Below, in pieces: positions 35,141-45,698 of a stretch of 64,000 nt of DNA. Source of the stretch: Pseudomonas viridiflava (GTDB lineage Bacteria > Pseudomonadota > Gammaproteobacteria > Pseudomonadales > Pseudomonadaceae); NCBI RefSeq assembly GCF_900602065.1, contig NZ_UWFN01000119.1:62001-126000 (forward strand), in the 5' to 3' direction. Each line of letters opens with the position of its first letter. Position 1 is the stretch's first letter. A program made the position numbers and the translations under genes. The notes beneath the pieces were generated by a model, which was not told the DNA's origin, searched no databases, and was given only the letters and a program-made list of their open reading frames with translations.

Positions 35141-35176
35141 CTGGTCCACCATAATCTCAGGCTTATGGTGGACCAG
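35141..35176. terminator. Hairpin downstream of mltD
   Basis: CTGGTCCACCATA (35141-35153) and TATGGTGGACCAG (35164-35176) form a perfect 13-bp stem with a 10-nt loop, 18 bp after the mltD stop. No U-run follows; a REP pair begins directly at 35176. Confidence 0.55.
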
Positions 35177-35265
35177 TGGGACCGAATTTATTCGGGAAGG
35201 CAATATTCCAGGCAATACACAGGCTGCGGATGTACCGCCCCCTTCGCGAATGAATTCGCTCCCAC
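35176..35265. repeat. REP pair (family B)
   Basis: GTGGGACCGAATTTATTCGG (35176-35195) and CTTCGCGAATGAATTCGCTC (within 35241-35265) form an imperfect inverted pair in the mltD-nppA1 gap. Confidence 0.75.
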
Positions 35266-35403
35266 GGGAATTGTGCTTGCAGGCCTACATAGAATCTCCC
35301 ACATGAGACCGCCGCACTGCAGCACCTCACTTGGCCGCAACCCTTTTTCCTGTCGATACAAGCTGTTACTGTTGACGACCCAAAAGCCCAAGCCGTCTGG
35401 ATC

Positions 35404-37233
35404 GTGATACGTCCCTTCCTGTTCATCATCAGCCTGGCCTTGAGCTTTCCCGTCTACGCGGCCATCAGCGAAAGCCATGGCTACGCGCAGTTTGGTGTTC
35501 TCAAGTATCCGGCCAGTTTTACGCATTTCGACTGGGTAAACCCCGAGGCGCCGAAAGGTGGCACCTTGAGAATGATGGCTTTTGGCTCGTTCGATACACT
35601 GAACCCCTATACGTTCAAGGGCAGCAGCCCGATTTCCACGGCCAACTTCCTGCAATACGGCGTCAATGAGCTCAATGAGCCATTGATGGTCGGCACGGGT
35701 CAGTACGACCCGTCCGGCGACGAACCGACGTCGAGCTATGGCCTGATCGCGCAGAGCGTCGAGTACAGCGAAGATCGCAGCTGGGTAGTCTTCAATTTGC
35801 GTCCGCAGGCTCGCTTTCATGATGGCAAGCCGATTACGGCTTACGATGTTGCGTTTTCCTATCGCACCCTGCTCAAAGACGGTCATCCGCAGTACCGCAC
35901 GGCCCTGCAGGAAGTGCAGAGGGTCGATATCCTCAATCGCCACCGTATCCGCTTCGTGTTCAAACGCACGGGCAATCCACTGTTGATCCTGCGTTTGGGC
36001 GAATTACCGGTGCTGCCGCAACACTATTGGAAAGATCGTGACTTCAAGGCCACGACATTCGAGCCGCCACTGGGCAGTGGGCCGTACCGGATTACCAAGG
36101 TGCAACCCGGCCGCCAACTGGTCTTCGAGCGGGTCAAGGATTACTGGGGCAAGGATCTGGCGGTCAATCGCGGCAAGTACAACTTTGACCGGGTTGAAGT
36201 AGAGTTCTACCGCGACAACGACGTGGCCTTCGAAGCGTTCAAGGCAGGCGAGTTCGACATCTACATCGAACATCAGGCCAAAAACTGGTCCACGGGTTAC
36301 AACTTCCCGGCGATTGCCAATGGTCAGGTTATCAAGGCGCAGATCGAGCACAAGATTCCGACCCAGACCCAAGGCCTGTTCATGAACACCCGGCGCAGCA
36401 TGTTCGCTGACGCAAGAGTGCGTGAAGCACTAGGGTTGATGTTCAACTTCGAATGGACCAACCGTACCCTGTTCAGCGATGCCTATTCGCGGACCACGAG
36501 TTACTACCCGAACAGCGAATTTTCAGCGACCGGCCTGCCCACCGGCGCCGAGTGGCTGATGCTGTCGGCTTATCGCGAGCAACTACCCGCGAGCCTGTTT
36601 ACCCAGCCGTTCAGCGTGTCGAAAACCGACGGTGGCGGCATCCCGCGTGAAACCCTGCGCAAAGCCTTGAAGCTGTTTGGCGAAGCAGGCTGGAAGTTGT
36701 CGGACCATGGCCTGGTGAACGCCAAAGATCAACAACTGCGCTTTGAGATCCTGCTGGTAAACCCAAGCCTTGAACGTATTCAGCAGCCCTTTATCGAGGA
36801 TCTGCGCCGCATCGGCATCGACGCTCGCTTACGCACGGTAGACCGCGCTCAGTACAAGCAGCGGCTCGACCAGTTCGATTTCGACATGATCAGCATGACC
36901 ATGGCGCAAACGCTCAGCCCCGGCCTGGAACAGTGGCAGTACTTCCACTCCAGTCAGGCCGCGATCAAGGGCAGCAAGAATTACGCAGGTGTGGCCAATC
37001 CGGTGGTCGACGGCCTGCTCAATCAACTGCTCGCCGCGCAGACACGGGACACTCAAGTGGCCGCCGCGCGCGCACTGGATCGCGTCCTGCTGTCACAGCA
37101 CTACATGATCCCCAACTGGTACCTGAACAATCATCGCCTGGCGTACCGCAACCGGTTCGCCATGGTCACCACCCCGCCCTACACCCTGGGTTTGCGTGCG
37201 TGGTGGTTAAAGCCTCTGGAGAAGACCCAATGA
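35404..37233 (+). CDS. nppA1: Peptide ABC transporter substrate-binding protein (YejA/NppA-like), first copy
   Basis: 609 residues with a signal peptide (MIRPFLFIISLALSFPVYA). An SBP_bac_5 (cluster C) binding protein: YGQF-like start, [23 protein letters not shown], a FHDGKPITAYDVAFSY segment and LGSGPYRI. It is the first of two tandem paralogous binding proteins for one transporter. In P. aeruginosa the equivalent five-gene system NppA1A2BCD takes up peptidyl-nucleoside antibiotics and peptides; assignment here is by gene order and family. The stop overlaps the next start by 4 bp. Confidence 0.88.
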   Translation: MIRPFLFIISLALSFPVYAAISESHGYAQFGVLKYPASFTHFDWVNPEAPKGGTLRMMAFGSFDTLNPYTFKGSSPISTANFLQYGVNELNEPLMVGTGQYDPSGDEPTSSYGLIAQSVEYSEDRSWVVFNLRPQARFHDGKPITAYDVAFSYRTLLKDGHPQYRTALQEVQRVDILNRHRIRFVFKRTGNPLLILRLGELPVLPQHYWKDRDFKATTFEPPLGSGPYRITKVQPGRQLVFERVKDYWGKDLAVNRGKYNFDRVEVEFYRDNDVAFEAFKAGEFDIYIEHQAKNWSTGYNFPAIANGQVIKAQIEHKIPTQTQGLFMNTRRSMFADARVREALGLMFNFEWTNRTLFSDAYSRTTSYYPNSEFSATGLPTGAEWLMLSAYREQLPASLFTQPFSVSKTDGGGIPRETLRKALKLFGEAGWKLSDHGLVNAKDQQLRFEILLVNPSLERIQQPFIEDLRRIGIDARLRTVDRAQYKQRLDQFDFDMISMTMAQTLSPGLEQWQYFHSSQAAIKGSKNYAGVANPVVDGLLNQLLAAQTRDTQVAAARALDRVLLSQHYMIPNWYLNNHRLAYRNRFAMVTTPPYTLGLRAWWLKPLEKTQ

Positions 37234-39083
37234 ACCCGTTGCGTTCCCTGCTCAAGCAGGCTGGCGGCCTGTTGCTGGTCGGTATTGCCTGCACCGCCCA
37301 GGCTGCGCCCCAGCATGCCCTGACGCTGTATGACGAAGCGCCAAAGTACCCCGCCAGCTTCAAGCATTTCGACTATGTGAACCCGGATGCGCCCAAGGGC
37401 GGCACCCTGCGTCAGGCGGGCTTCGGAGGCTTCGACAGCCTCAATCCGTTCATCAACAAGGGCACGCCTGCTGAAGACATCAGCCTGATCTACGACACGC
37501 TGGCCCGCTCCAGCCTGGACGAGCCGCTGACCGAATACGGGCTGGTGGCCGGGAAGATCGAGAAGGCACCGGACAACACCTGGGTGCGTTTCTACCTGCG
37601 TCCCGAGGCGCGCTTCCATGACGGCCACGCCATCCGCGCCGAAGACGTGGAGTTCACCTTCAACACCCTGATCAAAGACGGTGCGCCGATGTACCGGGCT
37701 TACTATGCCGGCGTCGACAAGGTGGTCGTCGAAGATCCGCTGCGGGTGCTGTTCAAGTTCAAAGACAGCCACAGTCGCGAGTTGCCTTTGATCCTTGGCC
37801 AACTGCCGGTATTGCCCAAACACTTCTGGGCCACTCGCGAGTTCAACAAAGGCAACCTTGAATTCCCGTCGGGCAGCGGCCCTTACAAAGTCGCCGAAGT
37901 AAAAGCCGGCCGCTCGGTGCGCTACGAACGGGTCAAGGACTATTGGGCCAAGGACCTGCCGGTCAACCGCGGCCAGTACAACTTTGATGTGATGAACTAC
38001 GACTACTATCGCGACAGCGATGTGGCGTTGCAGGCACTCAAAGCTGGCCAATACGACTACCGCCTGGAAAATACCGCGAAAAACTGGTCCGCAGCCTACG
38101 ACATCCCTGCTGTGCGCGAAGGTCGGTTGATCAAGGAGGAGCTGCCCAACGGCAACCCGCAAGGGATGCAAGGCTTTGCCCTGAATTTACGCCGCCCTTT
38201 GTTTCAGGACCCGAGAGTGCGTGAAGCGCTGACCCTGCTGTTCGATTTCGAATGGACCAACAAGCAGTTGTTCAACGGTTCCTATACGCGCACCAAAAGC
38301 TACTTCGACAATTCGGAAATGGCCTCCAGCGGCCTGCCCTCTGCCGCGGAGTTGAAGCTCCTGGAGCCGTTGCGCGGCAAGATTCCTGATCGAGTGTTCA
38401 CCGATGAATTCGTGCTGCCGACCACCGACGGCAGCGGCATGATTCGCCCGCAAATGCGCCGTGCTTACCAATTGCTGCAAGAAGCCGGCTGGCGAATCAA
38501 AGATGACCAAATGACCGACGCACAAGGCAACCCGGTCAAGCTGGAGTTTCTGATGGCGCAGACCGCCTTTGAACGGGTCATGCTGCCTTACAAGCGCAAC
38601 CTCAAAGACCTCGGCATCGAACTGACTATCCGCCGCGTGGATGTGGCGGAGTACATGAATCGCCTGCGCTCGCGGGACTTCGACATGATCGTCAGCAGTT
38701 TCCCGCAATCCTCGTCGCCGGGTAACGAACAACGTGAGTTCTTCCATTCTGTCAGCGCCGACCGCACCGGCAGCCGCAACTTCATGGGCCTCAAAGACCC
38801 GGCAGTGGACGCGCTGGTCGATGGCCTGATCAACGCCGACTCGCGGGAAAGTCTGGTCGCCCATACCAAGGCGCTGGACCGCGTGCTGCTATGGGGTTTC
38901 TACATGGTGCCTAACTGGCATATCAAGAGCTGGCGGGTGGTCTACTGGAATCATCTGGCGCACCCGCAGGCCAAGGCGTTGTCGGATATTGGCCTGGACA
39001 CCTGGTGGGCAAAGCCGGATGTACAGCCTGCTCCGCCGCAGCAACCTGTACCCGATGTAAACGCCGAGAAGGAGGAGCGCTGA
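37230..39083 (+). CDS. nppA2: Peptide ABC transporter substrate-binding protein (YejA/NppA-like), second copy
   Basis: 617 residues from ATG 37230, which overlaps the previous stop; the longer ORF from 36933 covers the first gene. Signal peptide [10 protein letters not shown] to about AQAA. It is clearly paralogous to the preceding protein: [43 protein letters not shown] and [18 protein letters not shown] (each in part). The C-terminus has an extra Pro/Gln-rich tail. Two binding proteins may widen the peptide range of the shared permease. Confidence 0.9.
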   Translation: MNPLRSLLKQAGGLLLVGIACTAQAAPQHALTLYDEAPKYPASFKHFDYVNPDAPKGGTLRQAGFGGFDSLNPFINKGTPAEDISLIYDTLARSSLDEPLTEYGLVAGKIEKAPDNTWVRFYLRPEARFHDGHAIRAEDVEFTFNTLIKDGAPMYRAYYAGVDKVVVEDPLRVLFKFKDSHSRELPLILGQLPVLPKHFWATREFNKGNLEFPSGSGPYKVAEVKAGRSVRYERVKDYWAKDLPVNRGQYNFDVMNYDYYRDSDVALQALKAGQYDYRLENTAKNWSAAYDIPAVREGRLIKEELPNGNPQGMQGFALNLRRPLFQDPRVREALTLLFDFEWTNKQLFNGSYTRTKSYFDNSEMASSGLPSAAELKLLEPLRGKIPDRVFTDEFVLPTTDGSGMIRPQMRRAYQLLQEAGWRIKDDQMTDAQGNPVKLEFLMAQTAFERVMLPYKRNLKDLGIELTIRRVDVAEYMNRLRSRDFDMIVSSFPQSSSPGNEQREFFHSVSADRTGSRNFMGLKDPAVDALVDGLINADSRESLVAHTKALDRVLLWGFYMVPNWHIKSWRVVYWNHLAHPQAKALSDIGLDTWWAKPDVQPAPPQQPVPDVNAEKEER

Positions 39084-39084
39084 C

Positions 39085-40158
39085 ATGCTGGCTTATATCC
39101 TGAGGCGTCTGCTGCTGATCATTCCGACCCTGTTCGGCATCCTGTTGATCAACTTTGTGATTATTCAAGCTGCGCCTGGCGGGCCGGTAGAGCAAATGAT
39201 TGCCAAACTCGAAGGCTTCGAGGGCGCCACCAGCCGAATCGCTGGCGGTGGCTCCGAAGTCTCGGTGGCCGGTTCCAACTATCGCGGCGCCCAGGGTCTG
39301 GATCCGGCCCTGGTGAAAGAAATCGAGAAGATGTACGGCTTCGACAAGTCAGCGCCGGAACGCCTGTGGATCATGATCAAGAACTACGCCCACCTGGACT
39401 TCGGCGACAGCTTCTTCCGTGATGCCAAAGTGGTCGACCTGATCATCGAAAAAATGCCGGTGTCCATTTCCCTCGGGCTATGGAGCACCCTGATCATGTA
39501 CCTCGTATCGATCCCGCTGGGGATCGCCAAAGCCACCCGACATGGCAGCCACTTCGACGTCTGGACCAGCTCGGCAATCATCGTCGGCTACGCAATCCCG
39601 GCCTTTCTGTTCGCCATCTTGCTGATCGTGGTGTTTGCCGGTGGCAGCTATTTCGACTGGTTCCCGTTACGCGGCCTGACCTCGAACAACTTTGAAGAAC
39701 TCAGCACGGGCGGCAAGATTTTCGACTACTTCTGGCATTTGGTGCTGCCTGTTACCGCGCTGGTGATCGGCAACTTCGCGACCATGACCCTGCTGACCAA
39801 AAACAGCTTCCTCGACGAAATCGGCAAGCAGTACGTGACCACGGCCAAGGCCAAGGGCCTGAGCAACAATCGCGTGCTCTACGGCCATGTGTTCCGTAAC
39901 GCGATGCTGCTGGTGATTGCCGGTTTCCCGTCGGCATTCATCGGCATCTTCTTTACCGGCTCACTGCTGGTGGAAGTGATTTTCTCCCTCGACGGCTTGG
40001 GCCTGATGAGTTTCGAAGCCGCCATCAACCGCGACTATCCCGTGGTGTTCGGCACGCTGTTTATCTTCACCCTGCTGGGGCTGGTGGTGAAACTGATCGG
40101 GGACATCACTTACACACTGGTGGACCCGCGCATCGACTTCGAAAGCAGGAAACATTGA
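39085..40158 (+). CDS. nppB: Peptide ABC transporter permease (YejB/NppB-like)
   Basis: 357 residues with about six membrane helices and a large periplasmic loop after the first. The BPD_transp_1 EAA-type loop is seen in [25 protein letters not shown], of the OppB/DppB type. It follows nppA2 by 1 bp and precedes the partner permease by 1 bp. Forms half of the inner-membrane channel. Confidence 0.93.
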   Translation: MLAYILRRLLLIIPTLFGILLINFVIIQAAPGGPVEQMIAKLEGFEGATSRIAGGGSEVSVAGSNYRGAQGLDPALVKEIEKMYGFDKSAPERLWIMIKNYAHLDFGDSFFRDAKVVDLIIEKMPVSISLGLWSTLIMYLVSIPLGIAKATRHGSHFDVWTSSAIIVGYAIPAFLFAILLIVVFAGGSYFDWFPLRGLTSNNFEELSTGGKIFDYFWHLVLPVTALVIGNFATMTLLTKNSFLDEIGKQYVTTAKAKGLSNNRVLYGHVFRNAMLLVIAGFPSAFIGIFFTGSLLVEVIFSLDGLGLMSFEAAINRDYPVVFGTLFIFTLLGLVVKLIGDITYTLVDPRIDFESRKH

Positions 40159-40159
40159 T

Positions 40160-41179
40160 ATGAAGTTGTCTCCTCTGAATCGTCGACGCTTCGAGCGTTT
40201 CAAAGCCAACAAGCGCGGCTGGTGGTCGCTGTGGCTGTTCCTGATCCTCTTCGTCCTGAGCCTGGGCGCTGAGCTGATCGCCAACGACAAGCCGCTGGCC
40301 ATCCGATACGACGGCGCGTGGTACTTCCCGGTACTGGAGCGCTATCCGGAAACCACCTTTGGTGGCGAATTCCCGCTGGAAGCCAATTACAAGAGCCCTT
40401 ACATCAAGGAGTTGCTCGAAGCCAAAGGCGGCTGGACGTTGTGGGCACCGATCCCGTTCAGCTACCAGAGCATCAACTACGACCTGAAAGTCCCCGCCCC
40501 CGCCCCGCCCTCCGCGGAAAACCTGCTCGGCACGGATGACCAGGGTCGTGACGTGCTGGCGCGGGTGATCTACGGTTTCCGGATTTCGGTACTGTTCGCC
40601 CTGACCCTCACGGTGCTGAGCTCGATCATCGGCGTTATCGCCGGTGCTTTGCAGGGTTTCTATGGCGGTTGGGTGGACTTGGTCGGGCAGCGCTTTCTGG
40701 AAGTCTGGTCCGGGTTACCGGTGCTGTATCTGCTGATCATTCTTGCCAGCTTCGTGCAGCCCAACTTCTGGTGGCTGCTGGGCATCATGCTGTTGTTCTC
40801 CTGGATGAGCCTTGTGGATGTGGTGCGGGCCGAATTCCTGCGTGGGCGCAATCTGGAATACGTACGCGCAGCCCGTGCACTGGGCATGGAAAACGGCGCG
40901 ATCATGTTCCGCCATATCCTGCCCAACGCCATGGTCTCGACCATGACCTTCATGCCGTTTATCCTCACCGGCGCCATCGGCACCCTGACCGCGCTGGACT
41001 TCCTTGGCTTTGGCCTCCCGGCCGGGTCGCCGTCACTGGGCGAACTGGTTGCCCAGGGTAAATCCAACCTGCAAGCCCCATGGCTGGGCATCAGCGCGTT
41101 CGCGGTACTGGCCCTGATGTTGAGCCTGCTGGTGTTCATCGGCGAATCCGCCCGCGATGCTTTCGACCCAAGGAAATGA
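40160..41179 (+). CDS. nppC: Peptide ABC transporter permease (YejE/NppC-like)
   Basis: 339 residues, OppC/DppC type, with N-terminal cytoplasmic basic stretch (NRRRFERFKANKRGWW), one helix, a periplasmic segment (about 45-135) and five further helices. The TM-coupling loop is YVRAARALGMENGAIMFRHILPNA. It carries the LLGTDDQGRDVLARVIYG motif common to OppC/DppC proteins. The second half of the channel with NppB. Confidence 0.93.
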   Translation: MKLSPLNRRRFERFKANKRGWWSLWLFLILFVLSLGAELIANDKPLAIRYDGAWYFPVLERYPETTFGGEFPLEANYKSPYIKELLEAKGGWTLWAPIPFSYQSINYDLKVPAPAPPSAENLLGTDDQGRDVLARVIYGFRISVLFALTLTVLSSIIGVIAGALQGFYGGWVDLVGQRFLEVWSGLPVLYLLIILASFVQPNFWWLLGIMLLFSWMSLVDVVRAEFLRGRNLEYVRAARALGMENGAIMFRHILPNAMVSTMTFMPFILTGAIGTLTALDFLGFGLPAGSPSLGELVAQGKSNLQAPWLGISAFAVLALMLSLLVFIGESARDAFDPRK

Positions 41180-41180
41180 A

Positions 41181-42791
41181 ATGAACAATGACAATCTGAT
41201 CGAGATCCGCGATCTGGCCGTCGAGTTCGTGTCCGGCGAAGGCTGTCAGCGCGTGGTCGAAGGCATCAATTTTGACATTCGCCGGGGCGAGACCCTGGCG
41301 CTGGTGGGTGAAAGCGGCTCGGGCAAATCGGTCACCGCGCACTCGATCCTGCGCCTGCTGCCCTACCCGCTGGCTCGCCACCCGAGCGGCAGCATCCGCT
41401 ACGCCGGGCATGACCTGTTGACTCTGGACGAGAGAAAGCTGCGCAAGATTCGCGGCAATCGCATTGCGATGATCTTCCAGGAGCCGATGACTTCGCTTAA
41501 TCCGTTGCAGTCGATCGAGAAACAGATCAACGAAGTTCTCGGTCTGCACAAAGGCCTGACCGGTAAGGACGCGACCCGCCGTACCCTGGAGTTGCTGGAG
41601 CTGGTGGGCATTCCGGAACCGGTGAAACGCCTGAAAGCCCTGCCCCATGAATTATCGGGCGGCCAACGGCAACGGGTGATGATCGCCATGGCCCTGGCCA
41701 ACGAGCCGGAGTTGCTGATTGCCGACGAGCCCACCACTGCGCTGGACGTTACGGTACAGCTGAAAATCCTTGAACTGCTCAAGGAATTGCAGGCACGTCT
41801 GGGTATGGCTTTGCTGCTGATCAGCCATGATTTGAACGTTGTGAAGCAAATAGCCAACCGCGTATGTGTCATGCAGCGCGGTTGCATCGTCGAACAAGCG
41901 TCCTGTGACGAATTGTTTCGTTCGCCCCAGCATCCGTACACCAAAATTCTGCTCAGTGCAGAGCCCAGCGGCGGCCCAGCGGCTAACCCGGCTGGCGCGC
42001 CACTGCTGGAAGTTGAGGATCTGCGGGTCTGGTTTCCGATCAAGAAAGGTCTGTTCAAACGGACCGTTGATCACGTCAAGGCTGTGGACGGCATCCACTT
42101 CAGTCTGCCCAAGGGGCAAACGCTGGGAATTGTCGGTGAAAGCGGCTCGGGCAAATCGACGTTAGGCCTGGCGATTCTTCGTCTGATTGGGAGCGAGGGG
42201 GTCATACGTTTTCAGGGCGAAACGCTAGACTGCCTGTCGCAGCAACAGATTCGTCCGTTGCGTCGACAGATGCAGGTGGTATTTCAGGACCCGTTTGGCA
42301 GCCTGAGCCCGCGGATGTCAGTGGGTGAAATCGTCGGCGAAGGCCTGCGCATTCACCGCATGGGCACGGCGGCCGAGCAGGAAGTGGCCATTATCGAAGC
42401 GCTCAGAGAGGTAGGACTGGATCCGGAAACCCGGCACCGCTACCCTCACGAGTTCTCCGGTGGGCAACGGCAGCGGATCGCCATTGCCCGGGCGCTGGTA
42501 TTGAAACCGGCGCTGATACTGCTAGACGAGCCCACTTCGGCGCTCGACCGGACAGTGCAGCGTCAGGTAGTCGAGCTACTGCGCTCGCTGCAAACCAAGT
42601 ACAACCTGACGTATTTGTTTATCAGCCATGACCTGGCTGTCGTCAAAGCCCTCAGCCACCAATTGATGGTGGTCAAGCAGGGTCAAGTGGTCGAACAGGG
42701 TGATGCGCAAGAGATCTTTGCCGCACCGCAACATTCTTATACACAGCAGCTGCTGGAAGCCGCCTTTTTGGCACCAGTAGCTGTCGATTAA
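41181..42791 (+). CDS. nppD: Peptide ABC transporter ATPase with two nucleotide-binding domains (YejF/NppD-like)
   Basis: 536 residues from ATG 41181 (AAGGAA 6-11 nt upstream); the ATG at 41157 lies inside nppC. Two complete ABC domains: the first with Walker A GESGSGKS (43-50), signature LSGGQRQRV and Walker B ELLIADEP; the second with Walker A GESGSGKS (about 315-322), signature FSGGQRQRI and LILLDEP. This is the OppD-OppF fused form typical of YejF. It energises transport through NppBC. The last gene of the operon; fabI follows 18 bp later. Confidence 0.94.
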   Translation: MNNDNLIEIRDLAVEFVSGEGCQRVVEGINFDIRRGETLALVGESGSGKSVTAHSILRLLPYPLARHPSGSIRYAGHDLLTLDERKLRKIRGNRIAMIFQEPMTSLNPLQSIEKQINEVLGLHKGLTGKDATRRTLELLELVGIPEPVKRLKALPHELSGGQRQRVMIAMALANEPELLIADEPTTALDVTVQLKILELLKELQARLGMALLLISHDLNVVKQIANRVCVMQRGCIVEQASCDELFRSPQHPYTKILLSAEPSGGPAANPAGAPLLEVEDLRVWFPIKKGLFKRTVDHVKAVDGIHFSLPKGQTLGIVGESGSGKSTLGLAILRLIGSEGVIRFQGETLDCLSQQQIRPLRRQMQVVFQDPFGSLSPRMSVGEIVGEGLRIHRMGTAAEQEVAIIEALREVGLDPETRHRYPHEFSGGQRQRIAIARALVLKPALILLDEPTSALDRTVQRQVVELLRSLQTKYNLTYLFISHDLAVVKALSHQLMVVKQGQVVEQGDAQEIFAAPQHSYTQQLLEAAFLAPVAVD

Positions 42792-42809
42792 CCTGAAGAG
42801 GAACAACAC

Positions 42810-43604
42810 ATGGGTTTTCTCGCCGGTAAGCGCGTCCTGATCGTCGGTGTCGCTAGCAAACTGTCCATCGCATCCGGTATTGCTGCCGCCATGCATCGCG
42901 AGGGTGCAGAGCTTGCCTTCACCTACCAGAACGACAAACTCAAAGGTCGCGTCGAAGAATTCGCCGCTGGCTGGGGTTCGGGCCCTGAGCTGTGCTTCCC
43001 TTGTGACGTCGCCAGCGATGAAGAAATCGCCAAGGTCTTCGAAGACCTGAGCAAGAAGTGGGACGGCCTGGACGTGATCGTTCACTCGGTAGGTTTCGCT
43101 CCAGGCGACCAACTGGATGGCGACTTCACCGACGCGACCACCCGCGAAGGTTTCCGCATCGCTCACGACATCAGCGCCTACAGCTTCGTGGCTCTGGCCA
43201 AGGCCGGTCGCGAGATGATGAAAGGCCGCAATGGCAGCCTGCTGACTCTGTCGTATCTGGGCGCCGAGCGCACCATGCCGAACTACAACGTGATGGGCAT
43301 GGCCAAGGCCAGCCTGGAAGCCGGTGTACGTTATCTGGCAGGCAGCCTGGGCCCTGAAGGCACTCGCGTTAACGCGGTATCGGCTGGTCCGATCCGTACG
43401 CTGGCTGCTTCGGGTATCAAGAACTTCCGTAAGATGTTGGCCGCGAACGAAGCACAAACTCCGCTGCGTCGTAACGTGACCATTGATGAAGTCGGCAACG
43501 CTGGCGCTTTCCTGTGTTCGGACCTGGCGTCCGGCATCAGCGGCGAAATCATGTATGTGGACGGTGGTTTCAACACGACCGCTATGGGCAATATCGAGGA
43601 GTAA
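42810..43604 (+). CDS. fabI: Enoyl-[acyl-carrier-protein] reductase (NADH)
   Basis: 264 residues, an SDR of the FabI branch: [27 protein letters not shown], and the FabI-specific active site Y149 and Y159-x6-K166 ([10 protein letters not shown]). Catalyses the last step of each fatty-acid elongation cycle and is the target of triclosan. AGAGGAA precedes the ATG by 10 nt. It lies right after the peptide transporter operon, as recalled for PA1806. A strong terminator follows at 43623. Confidence 0.96.
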   Translation: MGFLAGKRVLIVGVASKLSIASGIAAAMHREGAELAFTYQNDKLKGRVEEFAAGWGSGPELCFPCDVASDEEIAKVFEDLSKKWDGLDVIVHSVGFAPGDQLDGDFTDATTREGFRIAHDISAYSFVALAKAGREMMKGRNGSLLTLSYLGAERTMPNYNVMGMAKASLEAGVRYLAGSLGPEGTRVNAVSAGPIRTLAASGIKNFRKMLAANEAQTPLRRNVTIDEVGNAGAFLCSDLASGISGEIMYVDGGFNTTAMGNIEE

Positions 43605-43622
43605 TCTTCGAGTACGCCTGTG

Positions 43623-43659
43623 AAAAAGCCCGCAGCTTGTGAGAGTTGCGGGCTTTTTT
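43623..43659 (+). terminator. Rho-independent terminator of fabI
   Basis: AAAAAGCCCGCA (43623-43634) pairs with TGCGGGCTTTTTT (43647-43659), giving a GC-rich stem, 12-nt loop and a terminal T-run, 19 bp after the fabI stop. Long repeat copy C begins 5 bp later. Confidence 0.9.
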
Positions 43660-43734
43660 GTGGGTGTATATCCGTTATCGCGGTGATGGCTGATATTGGT
43701 TGCGCCCTTACGGCGCCTCACTTTTGATGGAGCG

Positions 43735-44996
43735 TGTATAGACCGGACACATCGCTTACACGTGTACGGGGACATGGTTAACACTTTCTAGCGAACCCAC
43801 TTCGCCGGGAAGCCATCATGCCTTGGAATACGAGAGATGCCATGAGCCTGAAAAAAGAGTTCATCGCCCTAGCGCTGCAACCCGGTAGCAACAAAAGAGA
43901 GTTATGTCGGCGCTTTGGTATCAGCGCGCCTACAGCATACAAGTGGCTCAAGCGTTACGAGATGCATGGGCTGGAAGGATTGGAGGAGCACTCACGTCGG
44001 CCTATTTCCAGCCCTAAGCTGACGCTGCCATCCCTGGAGGCGGAAGTCGTAAAGCTTCGGCAGGAACAGCCTGCGTGGGGCGGCCGCAAGATCAGTAGCA
44101 TGCTGAGCCAGCGTATTGCCCCCAGTACCGTCACTAATGTCTTGCACCGCAATGGGCTGATTCTGCAGTCTGAAAACGCGGGCCAAGGGGGATATAAGCG
44201 TTTCGAGCACGAAGCCCCTAATGACCTTTGGCAGATGGATTTCAAGGGGCATTTCGCCATCCAGCAAGGCCGCTGCCATCCACTGACTTTGTTGGATGAT
44301 CACTCTCGATTCAACCTGGCGATCGAGGCGTGCGCCAATGAACAAAAAGGCACTGTCCAGCAAAAGCTGACCGATGTTTTCCGCCGCTTCGGCCTGCCTG
44401 CACGGCTCAATCTGGATAATGGGGCACCTTGGGGCTCACCGCGTAACCCTGGCGAGCTCTCTGAGCTGAGCATCTGGTTAGTCCGCTTGGGGATCCGGAT
44501 AAGTTTCAGTCGACCTCGACATCCGCAAACCAATGGCAAGCTGGAGCGATTTCATCGCTCACTTAAAGCTGAGGTTCTAAGCGGACGCCATTTTCGTACC
44601 CTTATCGAAGCTCAGGCAGCGTTCGATAAATGGCGTGAAATTTATAACCATCAGCGCCCTCATGAAGCACTGGGCTATCAAGTCCCGATAAGCCGCTATC
44701 GGGCCAGTCCCTGGGCATTTCCAGAGAAACTCTTAGAGTTTGAGTATGGGCCGGATGATGTGCTGGCCAAGGTCTATGACAGCCGATTTCGCTTTCGGAG
44801 GTGTTATTTCAGTATTGCCAAAGGTCTCGTCGGGCAACTGATTGCCATACGACCACACCCCGACAGCGAAGAACTGTTCAAGATCTATTTTTGCAATCAC
44901 CTCCTGCGAACCATCGACATCAATCAACCAGACTATGGTTGATAATGCGTAAATCATGTCCCGGCACACCTGTAAATGATGTGTCCGGTCCATACA
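43735..44996 (+). mobile_element. IS481-family insertion sequence (1262 bp)
   Basis: Terminal inverted repeats TGTATAGACCGGACACATC (43735-43753) and, at 44978-44996, the complement of TGTATGGACCGGACACATC; they match at 18 of 19 positions and end in TGT as in IS481 elements. An 8-bp direct repeat ATGGAGCG flanks it (43727-43734 and 44997-45004). The transposase is full length. Matching ends, intact gene and exact target duplication point to a recent insertion. Confidence 0.92.
43818..44942 (+). CDS. IS481-family transposase
   Basis: 374 residues: an N-terminal helix-turn-helix (LCRRFGISAPTAYKWLKRY), then the rve-type DDE catalytic core: D in LWQMDFKGHF, D in RLNLDNGAPW and E in QTNGKLERFHRSLKAE. 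The C-terminal tail follows with NHQRPHEALGYQ. No frameshift or stop is present. An alternative start at MSLKKEF (43842) would remove eight residues. It occupies nearly all of the element. Confidence 0.95.
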   Translation: MPWNTRDAMSLKKEFIALALQPGSNKRELCRRFGISAPTAYKWLKRYEMHGLEGLEEHSRRPISSPKLTLPSLEAEVVKLRQEQPAWGGRKISSMLSQRIAPSTVTNVLHRNGLILQSENAGQGGYKRFEHEAPNDLWQMDFKGHFAIQQGRCHPLTLLDDHSRFNLAIEACANEQKGTVQQKLTDVFRRFGLPARLNLDNGAPWGSPRNPGELSELSIWLVRLGIRISFSRPRHPQTNGKLERFHRSLKAEVLSGRHFRTLIEAQAAFDKWREIYNHQRPHEALGYQVPISRYRASPWAFPEKLLEFEYGPDDVLAKVYDSRFRFRRCYFSIAKGLVGQLIAIRPHPDSEELFKIYFCNHLLRTIDINQPDYG

Positions 44997-45698
44997 ATGG
45001 AGCGCAAAAGTAAGCAAAACGCTCTTGCCCCATCACTCGGTCCCTCGCCTAGGCTCGGGATGCCCGCCCGCAGATCTGAAACCGTGGGCCGCCGCAACGG
45101 GCCATCCATGGCCCAATGCGGCTAACCCGGCGTCCTGCCGGGTTGCCCACGGTTTCAGATCTGCGTTCGGCCAGCGTGATTTAACGGGGCGCCTAAGATC
45201 AAAATCAAAAGCGCGGCTGCCTGAGAGCCGACCTGGTTTATGAGCTTTCCGGGCTTCTGTAGGAGCTGCCGAAGGCTGCGATGCGTTGTGTCAGACGACG
45301 TATGCGTTGGTTGTGGTGACGTTCTCGCGAACGAGTTCGCTCCTACCGGTCCGAGGCGCTACCACTGGCTGTCTCAATATGGTTTTGATCTGCTTTTGAT
45401 CCGCTTTTGATTTTGATCTTAGGCGCCCCGTCAAACCACGCCGGCCGTAATTCGACCTTGCTGCGTGGGGCAAACCGGCAGGGATGCCGGTTTAGCCGCC
45501 TCAGGCCATGGATGGCCGGTGGCGGCGGCCCCACGCAGCAAGGTCGGATTACGGGTATGCCGAGCGACAGCGAGGCACCCAGTGGTGGGGCAAGAGCGTT
45601 TTGCTTACTTTTGCGCTCCTTTCAAAAGTGAGGCGCTGTAAAAGCGCAACCAATTTCAGCCGTTACCCCAACAACGGATATGTACGCAAAACAAATGA

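Larger units (their letters stand above)
43664..45685. repeat. Long inverted-repeat element, copy C, interrupted by an IS
   Basis: Begins GTGTATATCCGTTA (43664-43677), a variant of the GTACATATCCGTTA end, and closes with AACGGATATGTAC (45673-45685). Between 43735 and 44996 an IS481-family element is inserted. Without the IS and one 8-bp duplicate the unit is about 752 bp, close to copies A (742) and B (737). The flanks rejoin as CTTTTGATGGAGCGCAAAAG. The right part carries the CGGCCGTAATTCGACCTTGC block and the TGTAGGAGCTGCCGAAGGCTG half REP. Confidence 0.85.
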
